From NCBI GenBank assembly GCA_016650435.1, contig JAENVT010000056.1, forward strand, positions 1 to 13,149: a stretch of 13,149 nucleotides of DNA, read 5' to 3'. The DNA comes from Ilumatobacteraceae bacterium. GTDB lineage: Bacteria; Actinomycetota; Acidimicrobiia; Acidimicrobiales; Ilumatobacteraceae. Position numbers and translations under genes: made by a program. Numbering within the stretch: position 1 is the first letter of the stretch; each line of letters opens with the position of its first letter. The notes beneath the pieces were generated by a model, which worked only from the letters and a program-made list of their open reading frames with translations, had not been told where the DNA came from and made no database searches. Of the stretch, positions 11,584 through 13,149 are shown one piece after another.

Positions 11584-13149
11584 CTACAAGTGAATCTTGG
11601 GCAGCGTGATCGTCGGAAGCGTGATCGGCGGGACCGTGATGACAGGAAGCGTGATCACAGGAAGTGTGATGGGTGGAATGCTGATCGGCACCGTGACGAT
11701 TGGCAACGTGATGACAGGAAGAGTGATTGGCGGAACCGAGATCGGCGGAAGGCTGATAGGTGGAACCGAGATCGCCGGGACACTGATCGGCGGGACGCTG
11801 ATCGTCGGGACGCTGGTTGTCGGGACGCTGATCGATGGAACCGTGGTCGCCGGCAGGCTTTTGGGCACGGAAGTCACTGGACCGCCGTTCGGCTGAGTCG
11901 TTCCCGGGCCGGTCGCCGCCACCGTTGTGCCCGTTGTCGTTGCGGTCGTCGGCGTGCCTGATGCGGGCAACGGTTCGTCTGGCACCGTTGTCGAGCCGGT
12001 GACCGGCTGATCTACTGGCAGCGCCGCCGAACTGCTCCCCGGCTGCGTCGTCGCGCTGCCGGGCAAATCCGAGGCACTCTGAATTGGTGAAGTGTCTACC
12101 GAACCCACCGTGTTCGACGGCGTGTCCGCGTGGACTTGGGTTGTCGTCTCGCGGTGGGGGCGTGCCGGTTCGCTGTACACGCTGGTGACCGGCCCGAGAC
12201 CGAGACCAGTGACGGCGATCATCGTCCCGGCCATGGTGGAGGCCGCAGGAGCGGCGGCGAGCCGTCCGAACAGCGACAGCTGGGCCAGCCACGACAGCGG
12301 GCCCATGGCTTTGCGCAGATCGCCAATCGAGATCTGCAGGAATGCCCGCACCATGTCGGGATCGAACTGCGTGCCGGCGCAACGAGTGATCTCGAGGCGA
12401 CCTTCTTGGATGGTCATTGACTTCTTGTACGACCGCGTCGCGGTGATCACGTCGAACACGTCCGTGACGGCAACCAGCCGGCCTGCAAGCGAGATGTCGG
12501 TGCCCGACAACCCGGCAGGGTACCCCGACCCGTCGAACTGCTCGTGGTGCTCGCCGATCGCTCTCGTCCAATCACCGAGCCAGTCGGCGATCGGGCCTTG
12601 AACCAGGGCAACCCCTTCTGCCGGGTGGGTCCTCAACACCTTCCACTCCTCGGCGGTTGGCTTGCCCGGCTTGCGAAGGATCTCTCCCGGCACGCGCAAT
12701 TTGCCGATGTCGTGAAGCAGCGCTACCCAACGGACCTTCTCGCGGTCCTCCTCATCGAGGTGCAGCTGTTTGGCGAGCAGGTCCGACAGGGCCCGCACGC
12801 GCTCGGAATGTCCTCGGGTCAGTGGGTCGTGATGATTGAGCGCGGCGACGAGCGTCAACAGTTCTGTGGCACCTGCCTGCGTCGATGGCTCGAGGTTTGT
12901 TTGTTGCAGTTTGCGGGCAAGTTGGCGAGTGGTTCCCGTTCGCAGCGCAACCGAGAAGCGTGACGGTACGTGATCCGGAAATACGAGCGACAGCTTCAAG
13001 AGGGCGGCGAGGGGCAGCATCCTCCGTGCCAGGCGTTCGGTGGCGATCAGCACGGCCGTGGAGGTCGCCAGCATCCCGATCAACCACAGGCCGCGTCCGA
13101 TCAAGGCACGCGGTGACGCCACGACCCTCGACATCACGGCAGACCAGAC
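11584..13149 (-). CDS. Membrane HD-GYP domain phosphodiesterase with C-terminal pentapeptide-repeat tail; 5' end cut by window edge
   Basis: The frame stays open to the right edge (VWSAV before the first possible starts GTG 13137 and ATG 13134), so the gene is probably 5'-partial; residues are numbered from 13137. A membrane helix (about 11-31) is followed by an HD-GYP domain (about 92-270) with RGHSERV, HDIGK (142-146), THPAEG (170-175) and HHEQFDGSGYP (197-207), the full metal and GYP signature of c-di-GMP phosphodiesterases. A second hydrophobic segment (about 292-320) precedes a Ser/Thr/Pro-rich linker (329-430). Then come about 17 pentapeptides of form I-S/T-V/L-P-x to the end (IHL). The topology implied is HD-GYP inside and tail outside. 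It converges with the sigma gene. The enzyme call is firm; the tail's function is unknown. Confidence 0.9.
   Translation of the reverse strand, partial: VWSAVMSRVVASPRALIGRGLWLIGMLATSTAVLIATERLARRMLPLAALLKLSLVFPDHVPSRFSVALRTGTTRQLARKLQQTNLEPSTQAGATELLTLVAALNHHDPLTRGHSERVRALSDLLAKQLHLDEEDREKVRWVALLHDIGKLRVPGEILRKPGKPTAEEWKVLRTHPAEGVALVQGPIADWLGDWTRAIGEHHEQFDGSGYPAGLSGTDISLAGRLVAVTDVFDVITATRSYKKSMTIQEGRLEITRCAGTQFDPDMVRAFLQISIGDLRKAMGPLSWLAQLSLFGRLAAAPAASTMAGTMIAVTGLGLGPVTSVYSEPARPHRETTTQVHADTPSNTVGSVDTSPIQSASDLPGSATTQPGSSSAALPVDQPVTGSTTVPDEPLPASGTPTTATTTGTTVAATGPGTTQPNGGPVTSVPKSLPATTVPSISVPTTSVPTISVPPISVPAISVPPISLPPISVPPITLPVITLPIVTVPISIPPITLPVITLPVITVPPITLPTITLPKIHL
11587..11847 (-). repeat. 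Tandem 15-bp coding repeats (pentapeptide I-S/T-V/L-P-x)
   Basis: About 17 in-frame 15-bp units plus a 3-residue end encode residues 431-517 of the HD-GYP protein. Units nearer the linker read mostly ISVPP-like; units nearer the stop read ITLPV-like. One unit (VTVP, residues 481-484) has 4 residues, a 3-bp loss. Degenerate units (TSVPK, SLPA) precede the array. On the plus strand the period shows as repeated GTGATC/GGAA-type words. Confidence 0.9.

Noticed and set aside
11587..11880. CRISPR-like array
   Set aside because: Period is 15 bp without unique spacers and the array is in frame within a protein gene.
11597..11896. Plus-strand 99-aa Gly/Thr/Val/Ile repeat frame
   Set aside because: It is the antisense of the 15-bp repeats of the HD-GYP tail; any frame of that array is open and periodic. 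The minus-strand frame continues into a genuine HD-GYP domain.
11552..12571. Minus-strand 339-aa Arg/His-rich frame
   Set aside because: Overlaps the HD-GYP gene in another frame, has unnatural Arg/His/Asp-rich composition and no motif.

Overview
The window is GC-rich DNA with high-GC third codon positions. It looks like a chromosomal segment of an actinobacterium, plausibly of the Acidimicrobiia type. The support is a SigC-like ECF sigma factor, a WS/DGAT acyltransferase, a fused CopC-CopD protein, a YcnI/DUF1775 protein, and a glutamine synthetase-like/amidotransferase/SDR gene set resembling the mycobacterial Rv2857c-Rv2860c region. The taxonomic guess is inference. No rRNA, tRNA, CRISPR array, insertion sequence or phage gene was seen.

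Region 1 (1-5658, all minus strand) reads as one tightly packed operon. In transcription order it encodes an SDR oxidoreductase, a 101-aa conserved hypothetical, an SCP2-like protein, a glutamine synthetase family ligase, a class I glutamine amidotransferase (gamma-Glu-GABA hydrolase type), a SAM methyltransferase, and an S9 prolyl-oligopeptidase-type peptidase cut by the left edge. Gaps are 50 nt or less, and usually under 20 nt. The ligase, hydrolase and dehydrogenase suggest gamma-glutamylation-dependent breakdown of an amine (PuuA/PuuD logic), although no aldehyde dehydrogenase is present here.

Region 2 (5659-7404) has a small divergent plus-strand gene of 53 aa with a strong ribosome binding site. 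It converges on a minus-strand WS/DGAT (wax ester/triacylglycerol synthase) gene. A hairpin and a short direct repeat lie at the junction.

Region 3 (7405-11551) is a copper-handling locus. The minus strand carries an uncharacterised exported membrane protein overlapping a CopC-CopD fusion by 4 bp. Divergently, the plus strand carries a YcnI-type copper-binding protein followed by a SigC-like ECF sigma factor without an adjacent anti-sigma gene. All three exported proteins are predicted to begin with histidine after signal peptide removal, which suits N-terminal-His copper ligation.

Region 4 (11552-13149, minus strand) is a membrane HD-GYP phosphodiesterase, cut at its 5' end by the right edge. 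Its C-terminus is a Ser/Thr/Pro-rich linker followed by about 17 pentapeptide repeats (I-S/T-V/L-P-x). This tail is the oddest structure in the window. Across the window several start codons lack a Shine-Dalgarno sequence but sit 6-8 nt downstream of a TANNNT -10-like hexamer, which fits leaderless transcription.
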